Assembly: GCA_937885475.1 (NCBI GenBank)
Contig: CAKZZR010000015.1
Location: 1 to 34,376 of the forward strand
Direction of reading: 5' to 3'
Length of the DNA: 34,376 bases
From: an uncultured Treponema sp.
GTDB lineage: Bacteria > Spirochaetota > Spirochaetia > Treponematales > Treponemataceae
Program-made: the position numbers and the translations under genes
Part shown: one piece after another, positions 7,520 through 15,436 of the stretch
Layout of the letters: each line of letters opens with the position of its first letter
Numbering within the stretch: the stretch's first letter is position 1
The notes under the pieces: generated by a model
Seen by the model: the letters and a program-made list of their open reading frames with translations, nothing else
Database searches by the model: none
What the model was told of the DNA's origin: nothing

Positions 7520-8982
7520 GCATAGAGTTACTTTCTCCTGCCGGAAATGTTGAAAAGCTTTATTACGCATATGCTTACGGTGCTGATGCCGCTTACATCG
7601 GGCTCAAGAAATTTTCCCTCCGCGTGAAGGCTGACAATTTTTATGAGGACGAATACAAGAAGGTAATTGAGCTTAAGAATCAGTTTCCGGGACGCAGGCT
7701 TCATTGCGCGCTGAACATTTCGTTCCATAACAGGGACATAGACAACTTCCTTCAGAATATTGACTACTTCAAAGCCTATCCAATTGATGCGTTCATCGTG
7801 CAGGATATAGGCATGGTTCCAATCCTGCAGAAGTATTTTCCACAGGCGGAGCTGCATGTTTCAACTCAGGCAAGTTGCGTGAACCGTGAGGCCGTAAAGA
7901 TGTACAAGTCCATGGGATTCAAGCGGGTCGTCCTGGGGCGCGAGGTTACCCTTAAGGAAATCCGCGAGATAAAGGATGCCGTGCCGGACGTGGAGCTTGA
8001 GGCGTTTGCACACGGAGCCATGTGCATAGCCTATGCCGGTCGCTGCCTTATGAGCGCATACCTTACTGCCCGGTCAGCGCAGGCAGGTGCGTGCAGTCAT
8101 ACATGCCGCTGGGATTTTGACGTGCTTGCAGATCCGGCAAAAGCAAAGCAGATTGCAGAGACTGGCGCTTTGGTTCTTGAGGAAAAAAAACGCCCCGGGG
8201 AATATTTTCCGATATATGAAGGAGATGATTTTACGGCCGTGCTTTCCAGCAAGGACCTTCGCATGGTGGAGCATCTTGACGACATGGTAAAGGCGGGCGT
8301 GGACTCAATTAAGATTGAAGGCCGCATGAAAAGCGTTTATTACGTTGCGCTCGTAACCCGTGCTTACCGCAAGGCGCTTGATGCCCTGGACGGAAAGATT
8401 TCTACCGCAGAGGCGCAGCCTTTTATTGATGAGCTTGAGAACGTGAGCCACCGCGAAAGCGGAACCGGCTTCTACTATAATCCTGCTGATGCAAACAAGT
8501 GCGTGAGTGGTGCGACTGACAGCCGCTACATTCTTGCCGCCGAGGTAGGTAGACGCCTTTCTGAAAATGAGCAGGCAGACGTCCTTGGTTTGGGCGCAGA
8601 GCATGAGGTTTCCGTTCGGAAGGAACTTGATGCAATGCACCCAGAAGCAAAAAAGGCGCGCCTGAAGGACTTTGAGCTTCACCCTGACAAGAATCCGCCG
8701 GGCGCAAAAAAGACTGACGGCTGGTGCATGTATGAGCTTAAGGCGCTGAACATGATAAAAGCCGGCGAAAAAATAGAGTTCGTTTCCCCGGATGTGGTTT
8801 CTACACAGGCTGCGGAAGGCGACTGGCTTTTGGTTAATCCCGAGGACGGAACCATAAAATCATGGGTCTGCGACGGACACGCCGCTGTTCTGTACACAAA
8901 AATCCCGCTGCAGGAAGGCGCCCTTCTGCGGATTGAGGACCCTGACTACGAGCCAGGAAAAATACGCGACTCAGGAAGATAG
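7516..8982 (+). CDS. trhP: U32 family protein, TrhP/YegQ-like tRNA hydroxylation protein
   Basis: U32 proteins once annotated as peptidases are now known in E. coli (TrhP) and Bacillus to hydroxylate uridine 34 of several tRNAs, with prephenate needed in the E. coli system. The protein is 488 residues. It opens with ELLSPAGNVEKLYYAYAYGA and carries the family signature EAFAHGAMCIAYAGRCLMS followed by GACSHTCRW. These give four cysteines (C170, C177, C193, C197), likely iron-sulphur ligands. The C-terminal part is the usual U32 extension. The start codon overlaps the hydrolase stop by 4 nt (ATGA), so translation is coupled. The chorismate genes in this window would supply its proposed cofactor. 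The subfamily (TrhP rather than a YhbU or RlhA type) is inferred from the signature and length. Confidence 0.8.
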   Translation: MSIELLSPAGNVEKLYYAYAYGADAAYIGLKKFSLRVKADNFYEDEYKKVIELKNQFPGRRLHCALNISFHNRDIDNFLQNIDYFKAYPIDAFIVQDIGMVPILQKYFPQAELHVSTQASCVNREAVKMYKSMGFKRVVLGREVTLKEIREIKDAVPDVELEAFAHGAMCIAYAGRCLMSAYLTARSAQAGACSHTCRWDFDVLADPAKAKQIAETGALVLEEKKRPGEYFPIYEGDDFTAVLSSKDLRMVEHLDDMVKAGVDSIKIEGRMKSVYYVALVTRAYRKALDALDGKISTAEAQPFIDELENVSHRESGTGFYYNPADANKCVSGATDSRYILAAEVGRRLSENEQADVLGLGAEHEVSVRKELDAMHPEAKKARLKDFELHPDKNPPGAKKTDGWCMYELKALNMIKAGEKIEFVSPDVVSTQAAEGDWLLVNPEDGTIKSWVCDGHAAVLYTKIPLQEGALLRIEDPDYEPGKIRDSGR

Positions 8983-8985
8983 GCT

Positions 8986-9738
8986 ATGAGCGGAACGCAT
9001 TCGCTGTTACACGGATTTTCCTCATTTTTTGCCGGGCTGCTTGTTCTTGCAGGTGCCTCCCGCCCGCTCAATGCCGAAATAGTGAATTGGATTTCCACGG
9101 AACCAGAATGGACTGTAACGAACGGAATCATCCTTGAGACAGGCAACGACATCGGTCCGCAGACAACGCTGGTTGACGTTTCCTCCAAACTGAACATGAA
9201 GGAATTCTCCGCATTCCTAGGGCTTCAGGTGCAGTCATCACAAACAGACATGACGACCGTCGCCGTGTACGCCCCCACGTTCTTCAATCACTTCAACTTC
9301 GGAAGCAAAACCATCGTTCATATTCAGCATTGTCCCGACATTTTTTTTGAGGCAGACTATCTATGCGGCATTTATTCACGCTATGCAACAAAGCGTTTTT
9401 TTTGTGTTGAGGGCAATTTTTTCTATCACGCAAAGGCTGCCCGCATTTTTGCTATTGAGGATTCCGTTCCGTGGCTTACCAACGACACTATTGCCTTTGA
9501 ACTGAACATGGACTTTGCGCCCACCGAACGGCTCTCGTTTTCATTTGACATCGCCTCGTTCTCGCAGTACCGCTATATGCTGTTCCTCGCCCCGGACTTC
9601 CGGCTTGGCGGCGAATACAAGCTTAGCGACCTTATTTCATTGGGAAGCCTGCTTGAGATTCAGTATATCGACATGTTCACGCTCAGCTCCAACCTGAACA
9701 CCGTGGACTTCAGATTCTATGCAAAGCTGGAGTTTTAG
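8986..9738 (+). CDS. Predicted outer-membrane beta-barrel protein, family unknown
   Basis: I do not recognise a family. The 250-residue protein has an N-terminal hydrophobic stretch (FFAGLLVLAGASRPLNA) that looks like a signal peptide cut before EIVNW. The rest is rich in alternating hydrophobic/polar strands with many aromatics, such as RLSFSFDIASFSQYRYMLF, and ends in phenylalanine (FRFYAKLEF), a pattern typical of outer-membrane barrels. It starts 3 nt after the TrhP stop with AGGAAG upstream, and the metallophosphoesterase ATG follows its stop with no gap, so the three genes are one transcription unit. It may be the membrane partner of that lipoprotein, but nothing in the sequence proves this. 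Confidence 0.65.
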   Translation: MSGTHSLLHGFSSFFAGLLVLAGASRPLNAEIVNWISTEPEWTVTNGIILETGNDIGPQTTLVDVSSKLNMKEFSAFLGLQVQSSQTDMTTVAVYAPTFFNHFNFGSKTIVHIQHCPDIFFEADYLCGIYSRYATKRFFCVEGNFFYHAKAARIFAIEDSVPWLTNDTIAFELNMDFAPTERLSFSFDIASFSQYRYMLFLAPDFRLGGEYKLSDLISLGSLLEIQYIDMFTLSSNLNTVDFRFYAKLEF

Positions 9739-10674
9739 ATGAAGAAGAACCGAACGCGAGCGACATTTTTTAGCTTTTCCGCATTTTTTTTGATGGTCGC
9801 CATTGCAACCGCATTCTCCTCGTGCCAGTACTATTCCTACGGGCTTGATGAATTTTTGTACCGCTCAAACACCGTGGACAAGCGCGCCGACACGCTGCAA
9901 AATCTGGGCGACATGGACGTAGGCGGACGCAAGAAATTTTCCGTCCTCATAACGACCGACGTGCATTTTGGCGGCGAAAACATGGGAAAGAACGGCGACC
10001 GCCCGGAAGACAGCTTTAAGGAATGGCTTTTGGACTACAAGGCGACCACACAAGCCGACGGTACCGCGGACGAACTGTATCCTGCGTTTGCAATCTGCCT
10101 TGGCGACGTTGCCGAGCATGGTCTGAACGAAGAATTTTCCGACTATGAGAAATTCACCGACTCGCTGAACATGCCTGAATTTGGCAACATACGCACGTTC
10201 AACGTCGTTGGAAACCACGACCTGTACAACGCAGGCTGGGGAGGCTACAAAAAGCACTGCGCTCCCTACACCTCGTTCTATAAATTCCGCACGGAAGGCA
10301 TGACCTGGTATTTTGTGGATTCTGCAAGCGGTTCATTGGGAAACGCCCAGCTTACCTCGCTTTCCCGCGACATGAAATACAATGAGAAGGGACGAAAAAA
10401 ACTGGTATTCACGCATATTCCGGCGTATGCGGGCGGACTTTTTTATTTTGTCATGCAGAACAGCACGGAGCGGAACAAATTCATCTCGCTACTTGCCGAG
10501 CAGGACACACTCGCGCTGATTGACGGCCATACGCACAAGGAAATTACGAGCGACCTTGGCTTTACGGAATGGAATTTGCCTGGATTTTTGGAAAAGCGCG
10601 GGTGGGCAATTCTTACCGTCGACGCGACGGATGCCGCGCACCCGACGGTAAAAATGAAGGTTATATATCTGTAG
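9739..10674 (+). CDS. Metallophosphoesterase lipoprotein (calcineurin-like)
   Basis: A 311-residue lipoprotein: a hydrophobic leader ends in the lipobox FSSC (Cys29). All five calcineurin-fold metal motifs are present in order: D-x-H in TTDVHFGG, GDxxxxG in LGDVAEHG, GNHDLY, the histidine in FTHIPA and GHTH in IDGHTH. It should be an active two-metal phosphatase or phosphodiesterase in the periplasm or on the cell surface; the substrate is not predictable. The ATG follows the preceding gene's TAG directly. Its stop lies 5 nt from the convergent amylase stop, with only a 5-bp hairpin (GTAGG-AAG-CCTAC) between them. Confidence 0.9.
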   Translation: MKKNRTRATFFSFSAFFLMVAIATAFSSCQYYSYGLDEFLYRSNTVDKRADTLQNLGDMDVGGRKKFSVLITTDVHFGGENMGKNGDRPEDSFKEWLLDYKATTQADGTADELYPAFAICLGDVAEHGLNEEFSDYEKFTDSLNMPEFGNIRTFNVVGNHDLYNAGWGGYKKHCAPYTSFYKFRTEGMTWYFVDSASGSLGNAQLTSLSRDMKYNEKGRKKLVFTHIPAYAGGLFYFVMQNSTERNKFISLLAEQDTLALIDGHTHKEITSDLGFTEWNLPGFLEKRGWAILTVDATDAAHPTVKMKVIYL

Positions 10675-10679
10675 GAAGC

Positions 10680-12824
10680 CTACTGTGCGGCGCTTACGGT
10701 GCAGGTCAGCGCAGTCTCATTGAAGAAGAAGGTATAGCTTCCATCAGCGGCGGCTGTATAGCTTATATTTCCGCCTCCCAATGTGAGAGAGCTGCCTGTT
10801 CCACTGCCCCAGTTACCGGATGCCGGCCATGAGGAATCACTCGTGCAGAACTTAAACTCATAGGTTCTGGAAGAAAGCGCAATCGTAACGCTCCATACAT
10901 AGCCGTCGTCCGTCAAAATACCGGTCATTTCGGTTCCGCCCCAGCCGTTCATGCCACCACGCACATACATCGCCTCTGAATGAGAAACATAGCTGGCACC
11001 ACCCTCGTAGCTTTCGCCCGCTTCATAGGTTTCCGTGTCGTAGATATTCTGGGCATCGTCCGTGCCAAGCGCGTACACGCGGAACGTGCAGGGCGCAAGA
11101 TTCCCTACAGTTACAGCGCTTGATGCAAACGCAAGAGCCGGCGCGTCCGTGTCGCCAATGACGCAGGAGCTTGCGCTTACCGCGCTTACGGCGCTTCCGC
11201 TGAATGTGGCGCTTGCAACGGCATCACTTGAAAGGTTGTACACACAAAGGAAGTCGCCGTCAGTTCCGCTAAGCACATAGGCAAGAGTTCCCGCCGTTCC
11301 TGCCGTAAGCTTTGTTACGGAGCCGTCCGCAAAGGTCGCGATGTTCGCCTTTCTAAGCGCAAGCAGCACCTTGTTCACGGCAAGCGGAGACGTGTCGTCG
11401 CTAAGCTCGTCTTTCTGCATAGTCCAGCTGTAGTTACCCCTAAGCCGAATGTCTCCGCTTGCGCTTGTTTCCGGCTGACCAAGCTCGTTTCCATAATAGA
11501 TGAACGGAACCGTCGGGCGCAAAAGAGAAAGCGCTGTCGCAAGGTTTATCTTTTTCCAGTCCTGATTGAGCGTGGTGCCAAGTCGACCGGCATACTCGTC
11601 ATGGTTCCCAAGGAATACGCCGTACGTTCTTGAACTGCTTGGATTTGCGCATAGCGTGCTGTTCAAGGAATCTACCCCATCTTCTGCAGATGTAATGCAC
11701 GGCCGTCCCGCGTCAAAGTCGAACACCATATTGAATTCGTTGTCGCTTCCAAAATAGGCGTTAAGCGTATTGCGGTTGCCTTCTACCCACGCCTCGCATA
11801 CCATGAATTTAGGGCTTTCGTAGCTGTCAAGCACCTCCGTCCTAAGCTCCTGGAACCATGCGTGCGTTGCGGCGGTGTCTGTCCACTGAGATTCCGCTTC
11901 TATAAGATAGCGTGCAGCGTCAATCCGGAGTCCGTCAAAGCCCTTGTCCAGCCAGTAGCGCACGACGTTCTTCATTTCTGCGCGCACTTCCGTGTTGTTG
12001 TAGTTCAAGTCAGGCATACTAGTATCAAACGCGCCGTAGTAATATTTTCCTTTTGTGGAATTGTACCGCCAGCCGGAGCTGCTTGACATCGGAGTCCAGT
12101 GCTTGTCGGTGTCGCTCCACAAATACCAGTCCTCCTTACCGTTCGCTCCTGCAATAGAATCCTTGAACCACTGATGCTCTGTGGAAGTGTGATTGGGAAC
12201 GAAGTCGAAGATGATTTTCATGTTGCGGTCATGGCACGCATTTATAAGGGAGGTAAGGTCGGCTTCCGTTCCAAAGTAGCTGTTCACGGCGTAATAGTCA
12301 GTGGTGTCATAGCCGTGCATATTGTAGCTTTCGGTCTTGCCCTTTGCCTTGCACTCAAAAATCGGGCTGAGCCAGATTGCATCGCAGCCCAAAGTGTCCT
12401 GAATATAGCTCAGTTTGCTCTCAATTCCCTTAAGGTCGCCGCAGCCGTCGCCGTCCGAGTCCGCAAAGGATTTTACCCAGATGTGATAGAACGCGCTTTC
12501 GCGCCACCAAGAATCCTTCAGGGCCGAGGACTGATTTTCTTTCTGAGAATCCTGTGCACCGGACTCATCGCTTCCAGACTTGTTTTCAGAGTCCGTATCG
12601 GTTTCATCGCCAGGCGAGGCATTCTCATCGTCCGTTTTTTCGGAGCCGCCCGCAGCAGACTCGCCTGAGCCGCCATTTTCCTCGTCAGAAGCCGCAGGCT
12701 GATTTGAATCGCCGGAAACAACAATCTTCTCATCATCAGAATCATCAGCCGAAGCCGAGCATGAAACAAAAAACAGCAGCGAAGACGCAACCAGCGCCGC
12801 CAGCATTCTTTTCATCAAAGACAT
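10680..12824 (-). CDS. Alpha-amylase (GH13) lipoprotein with C-terminal carbohydrate-binding-like domain
   Basis: A 714-residue surface or periplasmic lipoprotein. The leader ends at Cys22 (FFVSC), followed by an acidic Ser/Asp/Glu/Gly linker to about residue 100. The GH13 barrel then shows region I DFVPNHTS, region II GLRIDAARYL with nucleophile Asp302, region III FMVCEAWV with acid/base Glu344, and region IV LGNHDE with Asp409. All catalytic residues are present, so it should hydrolyse starch-like alpha-glucans. After a beta-rich domain, the last ~95 residues (MYVRGGMNGWGG, SRTYEFKF) resemble CBM20/48 or SusE-type starch-binding folds. AGGAGG stands 8 nt before the ATG at 12824, deciding for M1 over M4. 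No transporter or other glycan gene is adjacent. Confidence 0.93.
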   Translation of the reverse strand: MSLMKRMLAALVASSLLFFVSCSASADDSDDEKIVVSGDSNQPAASDEENGGSGESAAGGSEKTDDENASPGDETDTDSENKSGSDESGAQDSQKENQSSALKDSWWRESAFYHIWVKSFADSDGDGCGDLKGIESKLSYIQDTLGCDAIWLSPIFECKAKGKTESYNMHGYDTTDYYAVNSYFGTEADLTSLINACHDRNMKIIFDFVPNHTSTEHQWFKDSIAGANGKEDWYLWSDTDKHWTPMSSSSGWRYNSTKGKYYYGAFDTSMPDLNYNNTEVRAEMKNVVRYWLDKGFDGLRIDAARYLIEAESQWTDTAATHAWFQELRTEVLDSYESPKFMVCEAWVEGNRNTLNAYFGSDNEFNMVFDFDAGRPCITSAEDGVDSLNSTLCANPSSSRTYGVFLGNHDEYAGRLGTTLNQDWKKINLATALSLLRPTVPFIYYGNELGQPETSASGDIRLRGNYSWTMQKDELSDDTSPLAVNKVLLALRKANIATFADGSVTKLTAGTAGTLAYVLSGTDGDFLCVYNLSSDAVASATFSGSAVSAVSASSCVIGDTDAPALAFASSAVTVGNLAPCTFRVYALGTDDAQNIYDTETYEAGESYEGGASYVSHSEAMYVRGGMNGWGGTEMTGILTDDGYVWSVTIALSSRTYEFKFCTSDSSWPASGNWGSGTGSSLTLGGGNISYTAAADGSYTFFFNETALTCTVSAAQ

Positions 12825-12847
12825 AAAAAAGTCCTCCTGTGGCTGTT

Positions 12848-12876
12848 AGTATAACGTTAAACCTAAAAATCCACAA
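12848..12876 (-). promoter_or_regulatory. Promoter of the amylase lipoprotein gene
   Basis: On the minus strand, TTGTGG (12871-12876), a 17-nt spacer and TATACT (12848-12853) lie just upstream of the AGGAGG ribosome-binding site. The leader would be about 15-20 nt. Confidence 0.55.
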
Positions 12877-12916
12877 GAAAAAAACTTTCTGCCATGCAAA
12901 GCCCTTAAAATACGTT

Positions 12917-13516
12917 TTACGGAAACAGCGTCAGGTTTCGCTCCAAAGATTCGCGGCGGGTAAGCCATTCCTTGTCAAGCCAGCCGGATTCGCGGTGCAA
13001 GTACAAGAAATTTGCCTTGACCCTCTCAAACTCATAATCCCAGTTCACAAACCAATTGTAATAACCGATGTCCGTAATCGAAATGTCCAGACTGATAAGC
13101 CCAAGATTCACGACAGAATCATCAACCGGAATGAAATGAAAATTGGTCGTCTTATGCTGGTCAAATTTTGCAATATACTCAGCCTTGTAGCCCGCACCGT
13201 AATTAATCGTCTTAGAAAGACTGTGAATGATGTACGTTCCTTCCGGCACATTCGAGCGCAAAATCTCGCCCTTTGCATTCGTAGTCAGCTTGATGATTTT
13301 CTTAGTCTTGATATTCTGAAACCACACTGTGATTCCAGCCTTTTCCGTACTGGAAAGCGGAATGCCGTAATTGTTCGGCACGCAGGTAAAATTGAATTCA
13401 ACGTTTCCATATAACAATGATGTGTTTTTGTCCGACGGCTCAGGCACGGACGCACAGCCTGCAAACAAAAAGGTCATCGCCACAAGCATTGTAAGACATT
13501 TTAAAATTTTAAACAT
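12917..13516 (-). CDS. Hypothetical lipoprotein
   Basis: Family not recognised. The 199-residue protein begins with a clear lipoprotein signal (MTFLFAGC). The middle, with NAKGEILRSNVPEGTYIIHS, looks like a small beta-sandwich of the carboxypeptidase-regulatory/SpaA type: a residue-rich 'GxVxxxVPxGxY' arrangement often seen in extracellular prealbumin-like domains. The C-terminal third is rich in Trp/Tyr and charged residues. AAGGAG precedes the ATG. It is upstream of and on the same strand as the amylase gene, but that gene has its own promoter. A fused or surface-anchored scaffold role would be speculation. Confidence 0.75.
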   Translation of the reverse strand: MFKILKCLTMLVAMTFLFAGCASVPEPSDKNTSLLYGNVEFNFTCVPNNYGIPLSSTEKAGITVWFQNIKTKKIIKLTTNAKGEILRSNVPEGTYIIHSLSKTINYGAGYKAEYIAKFDQHKTTNFHFIPVDDSVVNLGLISLDISITDIGYYNWFVNWDYEFERVKANFLYLHRESGWLDKEWLTRRESLERNLTLFP

Positions 13517-13603
13517 TCAACAAACTCCTTTTACTTTTTACTGATGCTCCGAGCATAGCATAAATACCCAAAAAATGAAATAATTTATACGGAGGCTTAA
13601 AAT

Positions 13604-14182
13604 ATGAAAAAACACATTTTAGTAATGGCTCTGCTTTTTGCCATGCTGATGATTTTTACCGCTTGCGCGCAGGACGGAAGCAGTAATTCTGAGCAAAACA
13701 GCAAGAACGGAACAACGGACGTTACCCTGAACATTGACGATGAGGTGCGTGCCTGCTTTGAGGCAACTAACGCATTCCGCCTAGGAAGCGAGGCATTTTA
13801 TCTGAACGAGGACAACACAACGACCACAAGCCTTGTAGGTACGCTTTCTGCCCTGACCTTGGACGAAGATTTGTGCAAGGCGGCTCAAATCCGTGCCAAT
13901 GAAATTGTAAGTAAGTTTGACCATACCCGCCCAAACGGAACAAGCTGCTTTACCGTCCTTTCCGACCTTGAGCTTTCATATTCATCCGCTGGAGAAAACA
14001 TAGCCGCCGGCAACAAGACAGGAACGGCGACCTTTACCCAATGGAAAGAAGACAACAAGGACTACAGCGGACAAGGCCACCGGCGCAACATGCTGGGAAA
14101 CTTCACCAAAATCGGCATCGCCTACACCTACGATGCAAACAGCACCTACAAATATTACTGGACGATGATATTAACGAGGTAG
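13604..14182 (+). CDS. CAP-domain (SCP/PR-1-like) lipoprotein
   Basis: A 192-residue lipoprotein with lipobox FTAC and a short polar linker, then a CAP domain. It shows the conserved AAQIRANEIV helix, FDHTRPNGTSC (first histidine), SAGENIAAG and GHRRNMLG (second histidine region). Bacterial CAP proteins are secreted and mostly of unknown activity; the histidine/glutamate cavity residues appear intact. GGAGG is well placed before the ATG at 13604, which is divergent from the hypothetical lipoprotein gene. A strong terminator follows 18 nt after the stop. Confidence 0.9.
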   Translation: MKKHILVMALLFAMLMIFTACAQDGSSNSEQNSKNGTTDVTLNIDDEVRACFEATNAFRLGSEAFYLNEDNTTTTSLVGTLSALTLDEDLCKAAQIRANEIVSKFDHTRPNGTSCFTVLSDLELSYSSAGENIAAGNKTGTATFTQWKEDNKDYSGQGHRRNMLGNFTKIGIAYTYDANSTYKYYWTMILTR

Positions 14183-14199
14183 ACTTGGAATGTGGAAGG

Positions 14200-14232
14200 A
14201 CTGCGGGGCAGAGTTTTTGCCCGCAGTTTTTT
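14200..14232 (+). terminator. Rho-independent terminator after the CAP gene
   Basis: ACTGCGGG (14200-14207) pairs with CCCGCAGT (14220-14227) across a short loop and is followed by a run of T residues. It ends transcription before the convergent DUF3990 cassette. Confidence 0.85.
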
Positions 14233-14247
14233 GTGGAAATCCGAGGA

Positions 14248-14460
14248 TTATTCCATCATCTGATAAATATAAACCCAACCTTCCTGCCAAAGTTTTGAGG
14301 ATTCACGGCTTAAAGTGTCATAGACTGTTGAGTTATAAAATTTCAAAATCGAATCATTCAAGGAAAGCTTTTCAGTTTGGTTCAGCTCATTACAAATTTT
14401 TGCAACCTTGTTCGGAATGAAGAGATGAACATTTTTCTGTGTTACTTGGGGTCTATTCAT
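14248..14460 (-). CDS. Small third protein of the DUF3791/DUF3990 cassette
   Basis: A 70-residue protein starting at ATG 14460, chosen because GAGGAGG lies 8 nt upstream and the ATG overlaps the DUF3990 stop (ATGA); a longer frame extending to 14523 is unlikely. The sequence (LSLNDSILKFYNSTVYDTL, LWQEGWVYIYQMM) resembles in pattern the short proteins usually encoded beside DUF3990 genes, with an N-terminal segment and a 'FYxSxxYxxL' helix. No function is known to me. The base composition is AT-rich like its two partners. Confidence 0.7.
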   Translation of the reverse strand: MNRPQVTQKNVHLFIPNKVAKICNELNQTEKLSLNDSILKFYNSTVYDTLSRESSKLWQEGWVYIYQMME

Positions 14461-14948
14461 TTGAAAACCTCCTCTGATTTTAAGAATTTCAGATATTGAA
14501 GCGATTTTTCTGTATGAAAGCAAATTTGGTCAACATATTTCCAAGTCATAAGTTCTTCAAGCAGTTCTTTTTTGCTCAAAAATCCATCTTCATAAAGATT
14601 CAGACTTGCGTAAACATTATCATTTGCAACCGCACCCATAACTACATCGTAATCATAAGTAAAGCGAATATTCTGTCGGTTTGCCATAACAAAGTCCAGC
14701 CATTTCTCGTCAGCTTTGTGAAAAACTTTGCTTTTTAAATCTGGTGCTTTGAAAATAGCGTTGTCCATCTCTAAAGTCGATACAACAGCCTTTTCATAAT
14801 TAAATCTGTCTTTTTTAATAAGAGACCATTTTTTAGCCTGGTCAAAAGAGGTTGTTGCGTAAAAGCCAGTTCCAAAATCCATTGCATGAGTTGGCTTTAA
14901 GATTTTAGGCTCTGCTATTTCCGTAAATCCGCCATGATAAATACGCAT
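14457..14948 (-). CDS. DUF3990 family protein, possible ADP-ribosyltransferase-like fold
   Basis: A 163-residue protein matching my memory of DUF3990: an N-terminal YHGG at 4-7, then DFGTGFYATTSFDQAKKWS from residue 24, a middle KWLDFVMANRQ and FTYDYDVVMGAVANDNVY, and a C-terminal QICFHTEKSLQYLKF. The H-x-G and GxGFYaT pattern looks like ADP-ribosyltransferase-like enzymes, but catalytic activity is my inference. The start overlaps the DUF3791 stop by 1 nt (TAATG) and its stop overlaps the next start by 4 nt, so all three are translationally coupled. The region is AT-rich (18 G/C in 60 bases at 14461-14520 against 32 in 60 within the CAP gene at 14041-14100), suggesting transfer. Confidence 0.82.
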   Translation of the reverse strand: MRIYHGGFTEIAEPKILKPTHAMDFGTGFYATTSFDQAKKWSLIKKDRFNYEKAVVSTLEMDNAIFKAPDLKSKVFHKADEKWLDFVMANRQNIRFTYDYDVVMGAVANDNVYASLNLYEDGFLSKKELLEELMTWKYVDQICFHTEKSLQYLKFLKSEEVFK

Positions 14949-15166
14949 TAATTTGCCCTCGCTTTTATAAAATCCTCGATTGCGGCGAGGATGTATGATT
15001 TCCCCTGTGTATGAAGAACCTCATAATGCTCACCAAGAAAATCAAGTACTTTTTTGCTCTCAAAGTCATTCGCCACATCTCGGCCCTTCAATGAGTTCGT
15101 ACTTGCATACATTTCGATACACCAAGAGATAAATTCTGCTTTCTTTTCAAATAAATCGTCGCTCAT
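14948..15166 (-). CDS. DUF3791 family small protein
   Basis: A 72-residue protein with the DUF3791 pattern: FISWCIEMYAS at the front, then GRDVANDFESKKVLDFLGEHYEVLHTQGKSYILAAIEDFI. DUF3791 and DUF3990 genes are commonly found side by side in gut Firmicutes, Bacteroidetes and spirochaetes; the pair has been suspected to be toxin-antitoxin-like, with no activity known to me. It is first in the cassette, so it is a natural antitoxin or adaptor candidate. A possible extended -10 (TGC-TAAAAT on the minus strand at 15182-15187) lies just upstream of a weak GAAAGAA ribosome-binding site. Confidence 0.82.
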   Translation of the reverse strand: MSDDLFEKKAEFISWCIEMYASTNSLKGRDVANDFESKKVLDFLGEHYEVLHTQGKSYILAAIEDFIKARAN

Positions 15167-15181
15167 AAAAGTTCTTTCGAT

Positions 15182-15187
15182 ATTTTA
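15182..15187 (-). promoter_or_regulatory. Candidate -10 box for the DUF3791-DUF3990 cassette
   Basis: TAAAAT preceded by TGC on the minus strand, about 15 nt before the DUF3791 ATG. No good -35 is seen at 16-18 nt. It lies just beyond the ilvC terminator, so the cassette should be transcribed independently. Confidence 0.35.
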
Positions 15188-15210
15188 GCACATTTTTATT
15201 CAAAATACAT

Positions 15211-15243
15211 AAAAAAACTCCGCAAAGTCACCTCTGCGGAGTT
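15211..15243 (-). terminator. Rho-independent terminator of the ilvC transcript
   Basis: On the minus strand a 9-bp stem (AACTCCGCA / TGCGGAGTT, 15216-15224 with 15235-15243) is followed by seven T residues. It lies about 200 nt downstream of the ilvC stop and separates ilvC from the DUF3791 cassette. Confidence 0.85.
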
Positions 15244-15245
15244 CT

Positions 15246-15294
15246 GAGCACGGCAATAACTGATTCTTCATCAGTCAATTATTGAACCGTGCTC
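15246..15294. repeat. Imperfect palindrome downstream of ilvC
   Basis: GAGCACGG (15246-15253) pairs with CCGTGCTC (15287-15294), with further pairing inside (CAATAA/TTATTG and CTGA/TCAG). It lacks the TCGACAAGCTC core of its neighbours. It sits between that series and the terminator and may be a diverged member or an independent 3'-end hairpin. Confidence 0.5.
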
Positions 15295-15296
15295 TC

Positions 15297-15337
15297 CAGT
15301 TTTCGATAATTTCGACAAGCTCAATCATCGAAAACTG
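15297..15337. repeat. Conserved-loop palindromic element, copy 1
   Basis: Perfect 11-bp arms (CAGTTTTCGAT / ATCGAAAACTG) enclose a 19-nt loop containing TCGACAAGCTC at 15312-15322. The loop matches copies 4 and 5 although the arms do not. It lies in the ilvC 3' untranslated region. Confidence 0.8.
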
Positions 15338-15352
15338 CACAAATGAAAATCA

Positions 15353-15391
15353 ACAGTGATTTCGATACGGCTTCGCCTACTCAATCACCGT
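15353..15391. repeat. Conserved-loop palindromic element, copy 2 (long-loop variant)
   Basis: Arms ACAGTGATT / AATCACCGT form a 9-bp stem with one mismatch. The loop (15362-15382) keeps the TCGA...CTC ends of the family but has a longer middle with its own GGC-TTC-GCC mini-hairpin. It lies in the ilvC 3' untranslated region, 15 nt from copy 1. Confidence 0.7.
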
Positions 15392-15436
15392 ATTATTATA
15401 TGAGCTGCAGATTTCTGCGTTTACAGCTACTTATAC

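Noticed and set aside
14461..14523. Longer start for the third cassette protein at 14523
   Set aside because: GAGGAGG lies just before ATG 14460, and that ATG overlaps the DUF3990 stop. The extra residues are only the DUF3990 3' end in another frame.
15211..15400. CRISPR array
   Set aside because: The repeated cores are palindromes with unequal spacing and different arms. There are no regular spacers and no cas genes.
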